From contig NZ_CP108518.1 of assembly GCF_035989885.1 (NCBI RefSeq), positions 6,191,001-6,255,000 of the forward strand: a DNA stretch of 64,000 bases, read 5' to 3'. A program made the position numbers and the translations under genes. The notes below the pieces were generated by a model. The model was not told where the DNA came from and did not search any database. It saw only the letters and a program-made list of their open reading frames with translations. The stretch comes from Streptomyces sp. NBC_01232 (GTDB taxonomy: Bacteria; Actinomycetota; Actinomycetes; Streptomycetales; Streptomycetaceae). This document shows, piece by piece, positions 50,476 to 58,809 of the stretch (position 1 is its first letter; the number at the start of each line of letters is the position of its first letter).

Positions 50476-52725
50476 ATGACTCCGGGTGCCATGCGGGTCG
50501 CCGTCGTCGGCGGGGGACCGGGAGGGCTGTACGCCGCCGCACTGCTGGCCCGCCAGGGCCACACGGTGGAGGTCTGGGAGCGGGGCGCCCCGGACGACAC
50601 CTTCGGCTTCGGCGTGGTGCTCTCCGACGAGACTCTCGGCGGCATCGAGCGGGCCGACACCGTCGTCCACGCCGCCCTGAGCGCGGAGTTCGTGCGCTGG
50701 GACGACGTGGACATCGTCCACCGGGGCCGGCTGCTGACCTCCGGAGGCCACGGCTTCGCGGCCATCGGGCGGCGCCGGCTGCTGGAGATCCTGCACGAGC
50801 GCTGCGCCGGGCTCGGCGTCCGGCTCCGTTTCCGCTCACAGGCCCCGGCGGCGGCCGTGCTCGCGGCCTCGTACGACCTGGTCGTCGCGGCCGACGGGGT
50901 GCACAGCGCCGTCCGGGAGGCGGACTCCGCGCACTACGGCCCCATGCTCACCGCCGGGCGCTGCCGCTACATCTGGCTCGCCGCCGACTTCGCCTTCGAC
51001 GCCTTCCGCTTCGAGATCGCGGAGACCGAGCACGGGGTCATGCAGCTGCACGCCTATCCCTACTCGGCGGACGCCTCCACCGTGATCGTGGAGATGCGCG
51101 ACGAGGTGTGGCGGGCGGCCGGCTTCGACCTGTGCGACGAGGAGGAGTCGGCGGCCCGCTGCGCCAAGATCTTCAGCGAGGCCCTGCGCGGACGCCCGCT
51201 GCACGGCAACCGCTCCACCTGGACGCAGTTCCGCACCGTCGTCAACGCGCACTGGTCGCACGGCAACACGGTGCTGCTCGGCGACGCGGCGCACACCGCC
51301 CACTTCTCCATCGGTTCCGGCACCAAACTGGCGGTGGAGGACGCGCTCGCGCTCGCCGAAGCCGTGGCCGCCGCGCCGGACGACGTACCGGCCGCCCTCG
51401 CCGCCTACGAGACGGCCCGCCGCCCCGCGGTCGCCAGCACCCAGCGGGCGGCGGCCGCGAGCCGGCACTGGTTCGAGGAAATCGCCGGCTACGTCGACCA
51501 GCCCGCGCGGCAGTTCGCCTTCAACCTCCTCACCCGCAGCCGCCGGGTCACGCACGAAAACCTGCGGCTGCGCGACGAGCGGTTCACGCGGGCGGTGGAG
51601 CGGGACTTCGGCTGTCCGGACGGCACCCCCGCGATGTTCACGCCGTTCACCCTGCGCGGCCTGACCCTGCGCAACCGGGTCGTCGTCTCTCCGATGGACA
51701 TGTACTCCGCCGAGGACGGTGTGCCGGGGGACTTCCACCTCGTGCACCTGGGCGGGCGGGCCCTCGGCGGGGCCGGGCTGGTGATGACCGAGATGGTCTG
51801 CGTGTCCGCCGAGGGCCGGATCACCCCCGGCTGCGCGGGCCTCTACACCCAGGAGCAGACGGCCGCCTGGAAGCGGATCGCCGACTTCGTCCACACCTCG
51901 GCGCCCGGCACCGCCCTCGGAGTCCAGCTCGGGCACGCCGGCCGCAAGGGCTCGACGCGGCTGATGTGGGAAGGCATGGACGACCCCCTGCCGGAGGGCA
52001 ACTGGCCGCTGGTGGCCGCCTCCGCGCTGCCCTACCGGCCCGGCGTCTCGGCGCTCCCGCGGGCCCTGGAGCGCACGGACCTGGCGGCGCTGCGCTCCGA
52101 GTTCGCGGCCGCCGCGGTCCGGGCCGCCGACGCCGGATTCGATCTGCTCGAACTGCACTGCGCCCACGGCTACCTGCTCTCCGGGTTCCTGTCCCCCCTG
52201 ACCAACCACCGCACCGACGAGTACGGCGGCTCCCTGGAGAACCGGCTGCGCTTCCCGCTGGAGGTCTTCGACGCGGTGCGTGCCGTCTGGCCCGAGGAAC
52301 GCCCGATGACGGTCCGCCTCTCGGCCACCGACTGGGCACCCGGGGGCACGTCGCCCGAGGAGGCGGTGCGGATCGCGGCCGCCTTCGCCGCCCGCGGCGC
52401 GGACGCCATCGACGTCTCGACGGGCCAGGTGGTCGCGGACGAGGCCCCCGAGTACGGGCGCTCGTACCAGACCCCGTACGCCGACCGGATCCGGGGCGCG
52501 CTCGGCGTCCCCGTCATCGCGGTCGGCGCCATCTCCTCCTGGGACGACGTGAACTCCCTGCTGCTGGCCGGCCGCGCCGACCTCTGCGCGCTGGGCCGCC
52601 CCCACCTCTACGACCCCCACTGGACCCTGCACGCGGCCGCCGACCAGTCCTACGAAGGCCCTGGTGCGCCCTGGCCGGCCCCGTACCGCGCGGGCAGCCG
52701 CCCCCCGCCGACGGGCCGCGGCTAG
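50476..52725 (+). CDS. 2-Aminobenzoyl-CoA monooxygenase/reductase-like fusion
   Basis: A 749-residue fusion. Residues 1-370 form a PHBH-type FAD monooxygenase: VAVVGGGPGGLYAAALLARQG (about 5-25), VVAADGVHSAVR and GDAAHTAHFSIGSGTKLAVEDA (about 271-292). Residues 385-735 form an old-yellow-enzyme-type NADH:flavin reductase: FTPFTLRGLTLRNRVVVSPM, HCAHGYLLSGFLSPLTNHRTDEYGGSLENR. This architecture is that of 2-aminobenzoyl-CoA monooxygenase/reductase, which hydroxylates and reduces the aromatic ring. Databases often label it salicylyl-CoA 5-hydroxylase/oxidoreductase. The ligase, dehydrogenase and RidA genes nearby support anthranilate degradation. Confidence 0.88.
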   Translation: MTPGAMRVAVVGGGPGGLYAAALLARQGHTVEVWERGAPDDTFGFGVVLSDETLGGIERADTVVHAALSAEFVRWDDVDIVHRGRLLTSGGHGFAAIGRRRLLEILHERCAGLGVRLRFRSQAPAAAVLAASYDLVVAADGVHSAVREADSAHYGPMLTAGRCRYIWLAADFAFDAFRFEIAETEHGVMQLHAYPYSADASTVIVEMRDEVWRAAGFDLCDEEESAARCAKIFSEALRGRPLHGNRSTWTQFRTVVNAHWSHGNTVLLGDAAHTAHFSIGSGTKLAVEDALALAEAVAAAPDDVPAALAAYETARRPAVASTQRAAAASRHWFEEIAGYVDQPARQFAFNLLTRSRRVTHENLRLRDERFTRAVERDFGCPDGTPAMFTPFTLRGLTLRNRVVVSPMDMYSAEDGVPGDFHLVHLGGRALGGAGLVMTEMVCVSAEGRITPGCAGLYTQEQTAAWKRIADFVHTSAPGTALGVQLGHAGRKGSTRLMWEGMDDPLPEGNWPLVAASALPYRPGVSALPRALERTDLAALRSEFAAAAVRAADAGFDLLELHCAHGYLLSGFLSPLTNHRTDEYGGSLENRLRFPLEVFDAVRAVWPEERPMTVRLSATDWAPGGTSPEEAVRIAAAFAARGADAIDVSTGQVVADEAPEYGRSYQTPYADRIRGALGVPVIAVGAISSWDDVNSLLLAGRADLCALGRPHLYDPHWTLHAAADQSYEGPGAPWPAPYRAGSRPPPTGRG

Positions 52726-52727
52726 GC

Positions 52728-52883
52728 CGTCTCTTTCGGATCTTGCCGGGCCCGCGTCGCCCGGCACCGCACCTCGCCGCGTTGTCGGAGCACCGCAGTA
52801 CGTCCAGTACAACGGCGCTCCTCCGCCTTGCGATGCACGGCACCGGACGACGCGGGCTCGGCCGACAAGATCCAAAAGAGACG
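52728..52883. repeat. MITE-like 156-bp near-palindromic element
   Basis: Terminal arms CGTCTCTTTCGGATCTTG (52728-52745) and CAAGATCCAAAAGAGACG (52866-52883) pair in 17 of 18 positions. Inner arms CCCGCGTCGCCCGGCACCG and CGGCACCGGACGACGCGGG also pair. No gene inside. It fills the gap between the convergent monooxygenase and acetyltransferase genes. Confidence 0.85.
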
Positions 52884-52902
52884 ACCCAGGCCGTCCGGCC
52901 CG

Positions 52903-53742
52903 TCAGGCCGAGACGATCTCCGTGCGGTCCTCGACCGGGGTGTAGCCCAGACGCAGGTACACGCCGTTGCTGGTGGGGTTGGCCAGGTCCGTGAAGAGGA
53001 GGACCTCGGCGGCGCCGGTCGCGTACGCCGCTTCGCTCGCCGCGTGCGTGACCCCGGCGGCGTAGCCGCGGCCGCGGTGCTCCGGCGGGGTGTAGACCGG
53101 GCCGATGCGGGAGGCCGAACCGATCGCGCGGGAGAAGCCGGCCAGCGAGACGGGGGTCCCGGCCCGCTCCCACAGCAGGGCCCCGCCATAGGAGATCCGG
53201 TCGCGCAGCACGGGCTCGGAGGCGCTGCCCGGCACGCCCGCCTCGGCCTTGAAGGCCGTGACCCACTCCAGCAGCAGCGGTAGATCGGCCTCGGTGGCGG
53301 GCCGGGCCCGCCCGGCCGGGGCGGGGTCCGGGGCGGCCAGGGCGGCCAGCCGGTACAGGCGCTGCTCCTCGGAGGTCCGGGTGGGCCGCCCCCATGCCTC
53401 GGCCAGCACCCGGGCGTCCGGGCGGCGGGCGTTGAGCGTGCGCACCCCGGCGAGCAGCGGTTCGGTGGCGAGCGCCGCCCCCAGCGCGCGGACCGCTTCC
53501 TCGGGCACCACGCCGAGGTGCAGCGGGAACGGCGGGGTGCACAGCAGGCCGCCGGCGACGGCGCCGTCGGTGCCGGTCCACCAGCCGAAGAAGGGGGTGC
53601 CGCCGCCGTAGGCATCGGGACCGCGCCGCGCCAGAGCGTCGGTCACGGTCAGCAGGACGGTGTGGGGGACGGGCCGCGCGGCCAGGGCCGGGCCCGCCGC
53701 GCGCACGAAGGCCGCCAGATCTGTGGTGAAGGTCCAGTTCAT
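52903..53742 (-). CDS. GNAT-family acetyltransferase
   Basis: 279 residues. The acetyl-CoA site is in the C-terminal GNAT domain (about 150-275): RIGPVYTPPEHRGRGYAAGVTHAASEAA (Q/RxxGxG/A-type loop) and ANPTSNGVYLRLGYTPVED. The N-terminal half is a degenerate GNAT-like or family-specific domain. The substrate is unknown. Last gene of the minus-strand PaaX operon by position. Confidence 0.88.
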   Translation of the reverse strand: MNWTFTTDLAAFVRAAGPALAARPVPHTVLLTVTDALARRGPDAYGGGTPFFGWWTGTDGAVAGGLLCTPPFPLHLGVVPEEAVRALGAALATEPLLAGVRTLNARRPDARVLAEAWGRPTRTSEEQRLYRLAALAAPDPAPAGRARPATEADLPLLLEWVTAFKAEAGVPGSASEPVLRDRISYGGALLWERAGTPVSLAGFSRAIGSASRIGPVYTPPEHRGRGYAAGVTHAASEAAYATGAAEVLLFTDLANPTSNGVYLRLGYTPVEDRTEIVSA

Positions 53743-53811
53743 GTCCCATGCTGGCGCGGTGCCCGGCCCGCCCGCATCCGGTTTTCCCCTGCCAGGCCCC
53801 CCGGAGACGGC

Positions 53812-54207
53812 CTAAGCGGGCAGCCAACCCGGCCACCACGGCGGCACGTTGCCGGGTCCGCACCTGGTGCGGTCCCCGGGATAGCCGTCGAGGGTGCCGC
53901 GCACGGCGAAGTACAGGACCGTCAGGCCTGCCAGCACGAACAGGACGGTGCCCAGTTGCAGCGCCACGGGCTGCCGGTCCAGCAGGTACGCCACGAACAG
54001 GGCGATCGCCGTGAAGGCCACGGTCAGCGGGAGCAGCGTGAGGCTCAGCTCCAGGATGCCGCCCGGGTCCGCGCCGGCGTCGCAGTAATGCCGGGCGTGG
54101 GAGGCCAGCGAGATGGCGGCGCAGCCGAACGCGAGTCCGGCGAGTGCGGCCGGGCCCAGCGTGAGGAGACGCCTCTTGGGGGAGGGCCGCGCAGCAGGTG
54201 ACGTCAT
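53812..54207 (-). CDS. Small integral membrane protein
   Basis: 131 residues with three likely membrane helices (LLTLGPAALAGLAFGCAAISLA, ILELSLTLLPLTVAFTAIALFVAYLL, VALQLGTVLFVLAGLTVLYFAV) and a Pro/Trp-rich C-terminus. No family recognised. ATG 54207 is used; GTG 54237, overlapping the paaX stop as GTGA, would add 10 residues and couple the two genes. Confidence 0.7.
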   Translation of the reverse strand: MTSPAARPSPKRRLLTLGPAALAGLAFGCAAISLASHARHYCDAGADPGGILELSLTLLPLTVAFTAIALFVAYLLDRQPVALQLGTVLFVLAGLTVLYFAVRGTLDGYPGDRTRCGPGNVPPWWPGWLPA

Positions 54208-54233
54208 GTGTGGGTAGGACGTGCCCCGGCCCG

Positions 54234-55034
54234 TCACGGTTGCGCGAAGCGCTCCCCCGCATCCCGCAGGCGTTCGTGCAGTTCGGCGAAGACGGCCGCC
54301 GAGCGGTCGCCCGGCCAGCCCGCCGGCAGCAGCGCGCGCGGCAGGCCCGGGTCGGCGTACGGCAGCCGGCGCCAGGTGTCGAGTGCGAGGAGGTAGCCGC
54401 GGTAGGCCTCCTCCGGGGTCGGCTCCGGGCCCGACTGGAGGGCGCGCAGAGCCGGTTCGTGCAGGTCGAGGAACTCCTCGTGCTGCTTGGCCAGGGCCGC
54501 CAGGTCCCACCAGCGCGCCACCGTCTCGGCGGTCGGCGCGAAACCGAGGTGGGCGCCGCGGAACAGTTCCACGTACGGCGTCAGGTGCAGCCGCTCCAGC
54601 GTGTGCGCGGCCTCCTCGTACAGCTGGGCCGGGGCGATCCACACGCCCGGCGCCACCGCGCCGAAACCGAGCCGGGCCAGCCGCGAGCGCAGCAGGTGGC
54701 GCTTGTTCCGCTCCTGCTCGGGGACGGAGAACACCGCCACCAGCCACTCGTCCGACAGCTGCGGGCTGCCGTAGATCCGCCGGTCGCCGTCGTCCAGCAG
54801 CTGCCGCGCCTCCTCGGAGAGCCCGTACGCCGCCGAACCGTCCGCCGCGCGCCCGGGCAGCAGGAAGCCGCGGCGCTTCAGCCGGGACACCGACGAGCGG
54901 ACCGACGGGGCGTCCACGCCGGCCGCGCCCAGCAGGCGGATCAGCGCGGACACCGGGACCGGGCCCTCGAAGGCCCGCCCGTAGGCTCCGTAGAACGTGA
55001 CGATCAGGGATCGCGGGGTGTGCTGCTCGACCAC
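54234..55034 (-). CDS. paaX: PaaX-family transcriptional regulator
   Basis: 266 residues. N-terminal winged helix (SLIVTFYGAYGRAF and VRSSVSRLKRRGFLLPGR, about 9-62), PaaX middle domain and C-terminal effector region (PEEAYRGYLLALDTWRRLPYADPGLPRALLPAGWPG). PaaX proteins are repressors relieved by aryl-CoA esters such as phenylacetyl-CoA. Here the probable inducer is the CoA ester made by the ligase encoded 9 bp upstream. Shared palindromes at 49607 and 56800 are its likely sites. Confidence 0.92.
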   Translation of the reverse strand: MVEQHTPRSLIVTFYGAYGRAFEGPVPVSALIRLLGAAGVDAPSVRSSVSRLKRRGFLLPGRAADGSAAYGLSEEARQLLDDGDRRIYGSPQLSDEWLVAVFSVPEQERNKRHLLRSRLARLGFGAVAPGVWIAPAQLYEEAAHTLERLHLTPYVELFRGAHLGFAPTAETVARWWDLAALAKQHEEFLDLHEPALRALQSGPEPTPEEAYRGYLLALDTWRRLPYADPGLPRALLPAGWPGDRSAAVFAELHERLRDAGERFAQP

Positions 55035-55043
55035 GGGTTCACT

Positions 55044-56699
55044 CTAGATCCTGTCGGGCGGATCGGGCCGGGCGCCGGGTTCGCGCAGCCGGAAGCGCTG
55101 CAGCTTGCCCGTCGCGGTGCGGGGGAGCGCGGGCAGGAAGACGAAGGAGCGCGGGCACTTGTGCGGGGCCAGTTCCGCCCGCATGAAGGTGCGCAGGACC
55201 TCCTCCGTCAGCACCGCGCCGTCGCGTGCCACGGTGTACGCCACCACGATCTGTCCGCGCCGCTCGTCCGGGAGGCCCACCACGGCCGCCTCCACCACGT
55301 CCGGGTGGCGCAGCAGGGCTTCCTCCACCTCGGGCCCCGCGATGTTGTAACCCGCCGAGACGATCATGTCGTCGGCGCGGGCGACGTAGCTGAAGTAGCC
55401 CTCCGGATCGCGGACGTAGGTGTCACCGGTCAGGTTCCACCCGCCCTGTACGTACTCCCCCTGCCGGGGGTCGGCCAGGTAGCGGCAGCCCACCGGGCCG
55501 CGTACGGCCAGCAGCCCCGGCTCGTTGTCCGGGACCGGCCGCCCCGACCGGTCCACCACCCGGGCCTCCCAGCCCGGGACCACCCGGCCCGTCGTGCCGG
55601 GCCGGATGTCCTCGTCGGCGGCGGAGATGAAGATGTGCAGCAGCTCCGTCGCCCCGATGCCGTTGATGATGCGCAGGCCGGTGCGCTCGTACCAGGCCTG
55701 CCAGGTGGCGGCGGGCAGGTTCTCCCCGGCCGAGACGCAGCGGCGCAGTGCGGACAGGTCGTACATGCCCACGTCGTACGGGCCCAGGGCGTCCAGCATC
55801 GTCCGGTAGGCGGTGGGCGCGGTGAACAGCACCGTCACCCGGTGCTCCGCGAGCGCCGGCAGCAGCCGGCGCGGTACCGCCTCCTCCAGCAGCAGCGCCG
55901 AGGCCCCGGCCCGCAGCGGGAAGATCACCAGCCCGCCGAGACCGAAGGTGAACCCCAGCGGCGGACTGCCCGCGAAGACGTCGTCCGGGCGGGGCCGCAG
56001 CACGCTGCGGGAGAAGGTGTCGGCGACGGCGAGCAGGTCGCGGTGGAAGTGCATGCAGCCCTTGGGGCGTCCGGTGGTCCCTGAGGTGAAGGCGATCAGG
56101 GCGACGTCGTCCGCTGAGGTCGGGGCGGCCGGGAAGGGCTCGGGATGTCTTTCTGCCAGCCGGAGCAGATCGCCCGGCGCCCCGCCCCCGTACACGGTGA
56201 TCCGCAGCCCCGGCACCTCGGCCTTGACCAGGTCGTCCAGTACGTCCGCGTGGCACAGGGCGTGCCCCACCCGGGCCATCGCGCAGACCGTGGCCAGCTC
56301 CTGCGCGCGCTGCTGCGGCAGTACGGTGACCGCCACCGCGCCCGCCTTCATCACCGCGAGCCAGCAGGCGGCGAGCCAGGGGCCGGTGGGTCCGCGCAGG
56401 AGCACCCGGTTGCCGGGGACCACGCCGAGGTCGGCGGTGAGCGCGTGGGCCAGGCGGTCCACGCGCTCGCGCAGGCCGCCGTAGGTCCACACCTCGCCCG
56501 CGCCGCTGCGGAAGGCCGGACGGTCGGCGCCCGCGGGACCGAACCGGGCGATGGTGGCGTCGAGCAGCTCGGCACCGCAGTTCAGGCGGTCCGGGTAGGC
56601 CAGTTCGGGCAGATCGAAGACCAGCTCCGGCCAGGTGTGCGCGGGTGGCAGATGGTCACGGGCGAAGGTGTCGGTGTGAGCGGAAGGCTTGAGGTCCAA
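55044..56699 (-). CDS. Aryl-CoA ligase (2-aminobenzoate/benzoate-CoA ligase-like)
   Basis: 551 residues from TTG 56699 (MDLKPSAHTDTFARDHLPP), which has AGGGGG 9 bases upstream. A longer frame runs through the divergent promoter and is not used. ANL superfamily motifs: AFTSGTTGRPKGCMHFHRD (about 184-202), NGIGATELLHIF (about 305), YVARADDMIVSAGYNIAGPEVE (about 435) and catalytic Lys in PRTATGKLQRF (about 528). The sequence is closest to benzoate/aminobenzoate-CoA ligases. It would activate anthranilate for the fused monooxygenase/reductase. Confidence 0.88.
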   Translation of the reverse strand: MDLKPSAHTDTFARDHLPPAHTWPELVFDLPELAYPDRLNCGAELLDATIARFGPAGADRPAFRSGAGEVWTYGGLRERVDRLAHALTADLGVVPGNRVLLRGPTGPWLAACWLAVMKAGAVAVTVLPQQRAQELATVCAMARVGHALCHADVLDDLVKAEVPGLRITVYGGGAPGDLLRLAERHPEPFPAAPTSADDVALIAFTSGTTGRPKGCMHFHRDLLAVADTFSRSVLRPRPDDVFAGSPPLGFTFGLGGLVIFPLRAGASALLLEEAVPRRLLPALAEHRVTVLFTAPTAYRTMLDALGPYDVGMYDLSALRRCVSAGENLPAATWQAWYERTGLRIINGIGATELLHIFISAADEDIRPGTTGRVVPGWEARVVDRSGRPVPDNEPGLLAVRGPVGCRYLADPRQGEYVQGGWNLTGDTYVRDPEGYFSYVARADDMIVSAGYNIAGPEVEEALLRHPDVVEAAVVGLPDERRGQIVVAYTVARDGAVLTEEVLRTFMRAELAPHKCPRSFVFLPALPRTATGKLQRFRLREPGARPDPPDRI

Positions 56700-56799
56700 G
56701 GCGGGTCGCCCCCTGCAGCGGTCCGGGGTGGGGTGGAGCCGGCCGTGCGGTAGTTCCTCCAGCCACCGCTGGAGGTCCTTCCAGGAGCGTATCGTGATG

Positions 56800-56813
56800 G
56801 TGACGGCAGTCAA
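56800..56813. promoter_or_regulatory. Candidate PaaX operator, copy 2
   Basis: GTGACGGCAGTCAA matches the site at 49607-49620 in 13 of 14 positions. It is again followed after 8 bases by GATAG, 30 bp before the acyl-CoA dehydrogenase start. It lies in the divergent promoter region shared with the ligase-paaX operon. Confidence 0.65.
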
Positions 56814-56842
56814 CAGGACGCGATAGAAGCGGGGATATTCGG

Positions 56843-58012
56843 ATGACCGGATTCGCGCTCGGGGTGGACCAGGAGGAGTGGTGCGGGCAGTTGCGCGCAC
56901 TGGCGGCGGAGCGGCTGAGGCCACTGGCCGAGAAGGGGGAACCGGGTCGGGTCAACCGGCCGCTGCTGGCGGCGCTGGGGGAGCTGGGTCTGCTGGATCG
57001 GGTGTTCGCCTCGGGCGCGCTGGACCTGTGCCTGCTGCGGGAGTCCCTCGCCCACGGTTGCACGGAGGCCGAGACGGCGCTCGCCCTGCAAGGACTGGGC
57101 GCGTACCCGGTGCTGCACGCGGGGAGCGAGGCGCAGCGGGAACGTTGGCTGCCGCAGGTGCGCGCCGGGCGGGCGGTGGCGGCCTTCGCGCTGAGCGAGC
57201 CGGGGGCGGGCTCGGACGCCGCGGCGCTGGCGCTGGCGGCGACCGTCGATCCGGCCGCAGCTCCGGCCGACGGTGGGGGCTGGCGGCTCAGCGGTGAGAA
57301 GCGCTGGATCTCCAACGCCCCCGAAGCGGATTTCTACACGGTGTTCGCCCGAACGGGCGAGGGGCCGGGGGCGAAGGGGGTCTCGGCCTTCCTGGTCCCG
57401 GCCGACCGCCCCGGACTCTCCGGCGCTCCCCTGGACATGCTCTCCCCGCACCCCATCGGCTCCCTCGCCTTCGACGGGGTACCGGTCGGCCCGCAGGACC
57501 TGCTCGGCGAGCCGGGACGGGGCTTCCGGGTGGCGATGGACACCCTGAACCTCTTCCGGCCGAGCGTCGGCGCCTTCGCGGTGGGCATGGCCCGGGCCGC
57601 GCTGGACGCGACGCTCGCGTACACGGCCGGCCGCAGCGCGTTCGGCGGGGCGCTGAGCGACCTTCAGGCGGTGGCGCACCGGGTGGCGGAGATGGCCACC
57701 CGCACGGAGGCGGCCCGACTGCTGGTGTACGCGGCGGCCGCGGCCTACGACAGCGGGGCGGGCGACGTCCCGCGCCGGGCGGCGATGGCGAAACTGCTGG
57801 CCACGGAGACCGCCCAGTACGTGGTGGACCACGCGGTCCAGCTGCACGGGGCGGTCGCCCTGCAGCGGGGCCATCTGCTGGAACACCTCTACCGGGAGGT
57901 GCGGGCGCCACGGATCTACGAGGGGGCGAGCGAGGTGCAGCGCACGATCATCGCGAAGGAACTGTACGGAGCCCTGCCGCAGGCCCGGCCGGGGAAGGTG
58001 GCGGCGCGATGA
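56843..58012 (+). CDS. Acyl-CoA dehydrogenase
   Basis: A 389-residue FAD enzyme. Signature segments AAFALSEPGAGSDAAALALAATVD (about 112-135), KRWISNAPEADFYTVFART (about 153-171), catalytic-region IYEGASEVQRTIIAKELYG (about 360-378) and LHGAVALQRGHLLEHLYREVR. Probably oxidises a ring-derived CoA intermediate. GGGGA precedes ATG 56843; it overlaps the RidA gene by ATGA. Confidence 0.93.
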   Translation: MTGFALGVDQEEWCGQLRALAAERLRPLAEKGEPGRVNRPLLAALGELGLLDRVFASGALDLCLLRESLAHGCTEAETALALQGLGAYPVLHAGSEAQRERWLPQVRAGRAVAAFALSEPGAGSDAAALALAATVDPAAAPADGGGWRLSGEKRWISNAPEADFYTVFARTGEGPGAKGVSAFLVPADRPGLSGAPLDMLSPHPIGSLAFDGVPVGPQDLLGEPGRGFRVAMDTLNLFRPSVGAFAVGMARAALDATLAYTAGRSAFGGALSDLQAVAHRVAEMATRTEAARLLVYAAAAAYDSGAGDVPRRAAMAKLLATETAQYVVDHAVQLHGAVALQRGHLLEHLYREVRAPRIYEGASEVQRTIIAKELYGALPQARPGKVAAR

Positions 58013-58407
58013 GCCTCGACCGGATCAACCCGGCGGAGCTGTCGCCCGCGACGGGCTTCTCGCACGCGGTCGCGGTGACCGGCACCCGGCTGGTGTTCCT
58101 GGCGGGCCAGACCGCGCTGGACGGCGAGGGCAAGGTGGTGGGCGACAGCCTGCCGGAGCAGTTCGAGGTCGCCCTCGCCAACCTCCTGACGGCCCTCGCC
58201 GCGGCGGGCGGCGCCCCGGCGGACCTGGCCCGGGTGACGGTGTACGCGGTGGACGTGGCGGCGTACCGGGCCCATGCGGCAGAACTGGGCCGCATCTGGC
58301 GGCAGTCGGCGGGCCGCGACTATCCGGCGATGGCCGTCATCGGCGTGGTCCGCCTCTGGGACGACCGGGCGATGGTGGAGCTCGACGGCGTCGCGGTCCT
58401 CCCGTAG
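58009..58407 (+). CDS. RidA-family protein
   Basis: A 132-residue YjgF/RidA fold (INPAELSPATGFSHAVAVTG, VFLAGQTALDGEGKVVG, LARVTVYAVDVAAYRAHAAEL, MAVIGVVRLWDDRAMVELDGVAVLP). RidA proteins hydrolyse enamines/imines. In an aminobenzoyl-CoA pathway such a protein could remove the amino group. The conserved Arg of VVRLWD is present. Last gene of the plus-strand pair; a terminator follows. Confidence 0.92.
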   Translation: MSLDRINPAELSPATGFSHAVAVTGTRLVFLAGQTALDGEGKVVGDSLPEQFEVALANLLTALAAAGGAPADLARVTVYAVDVAAYRAHAAELGRIWRQSAGRDYPAMAVIGVVRLWDDRAMVELDGVAVLP

Positions 58408-58420
58408 CCCGGACGCCGCC

Positions 58421-58449
58421 CGCGTCGGGCGGACACTGCGCCCGACGCG
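58421..58449. terminator. Terminator hairpin after ridA-like gene
   Basis: Perfect 11-bp arms CGCGTCGGGCG / CGCCCGACGCG with a 7-base loop, between convergent genes. Confidence 0.8.
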
Positions 58450-58476
58450 GCGCCGCGGCCCGACGAGGCCCGGCCG

Positions 58477-58683
58477 CTACGACCGTGCGCGGCGGCGGTA
58501 CTCATCCGTCGGGACGCCGCCGACGCCCCAGTCCTCCAGGTCGACCTCGTCGATGAGGACGAACGTGGTGGCAGGGTCCTTGTCGAGGACCTTGACCAGC
58601 AGGTCGGTCACGCCGGCGATGATCGCGGCCTTCTGGGCGGCGGTGGCGCCTTCGCGGGTGATCTTGACGTTGACGTACGGCAC
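58477..58683 (-). CDS. 4-Oxalocrotonate-tautomerase-family protein
   Basis: 68 residues from GTG 58683, giving Met-Pro-Tyr-Val; removal of Met exposes the catalytic N-terminal Pro (PYVNVKITREG). The body (AAIIAGVTDLLVKVLDKDPATTFVLIDEVDLEDWGVGG) matches small tautomerases of about 60-70 residues. An ATG 18 bases earlier would bury the Pro and is rejected. A 12-copy pentanucleotide repeat lies 27 bp upstream, between it and the SDR gene. Confidence 0.9.
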   Translation of the reverse strand: MPYVNVKITREGATAAQKAAIIAGVTDLLVKVLDKDPATTFVLIDEVDLEDWGVGGVPTDEYRRRARS

Positions 58684-58710
58684 GGTGGATCGGTCTCCCA
58701 TTTTCTCGGG

Positions 58711-58780
58711 GGCAGGGCAGGGCAGGGCAGGGCAGGGCAGGGCAGGGCAGGGCAGGGCAGGGCAGGGCAGGACAGGACAG
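58711..58780. repeat. GGCAG pentanucleotide tandem repeat
   Basis: Twelve perfect GGCAG units (58711-58770) plus two GACAG units, followed by degenerate GGCCGG/GGCAG sequence. Located in the upstream region of the tautomerase gene (CTGCC on its strand). Confidence 0.97.
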
Positions 58781-58809
58781 GGCCGGGGCAGGGCCGGGCG
58801 GGTTGCGGC

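Noticed and set aside
56700..56924. Longer N-terminus for the aryl-CoA ligase
   Set aside because: It would run through the divergent promoter, the shared operator and even the acyl-CoA dehydrogenase start; TTG 56699 has a ribosome site and a family-like N-terminus.
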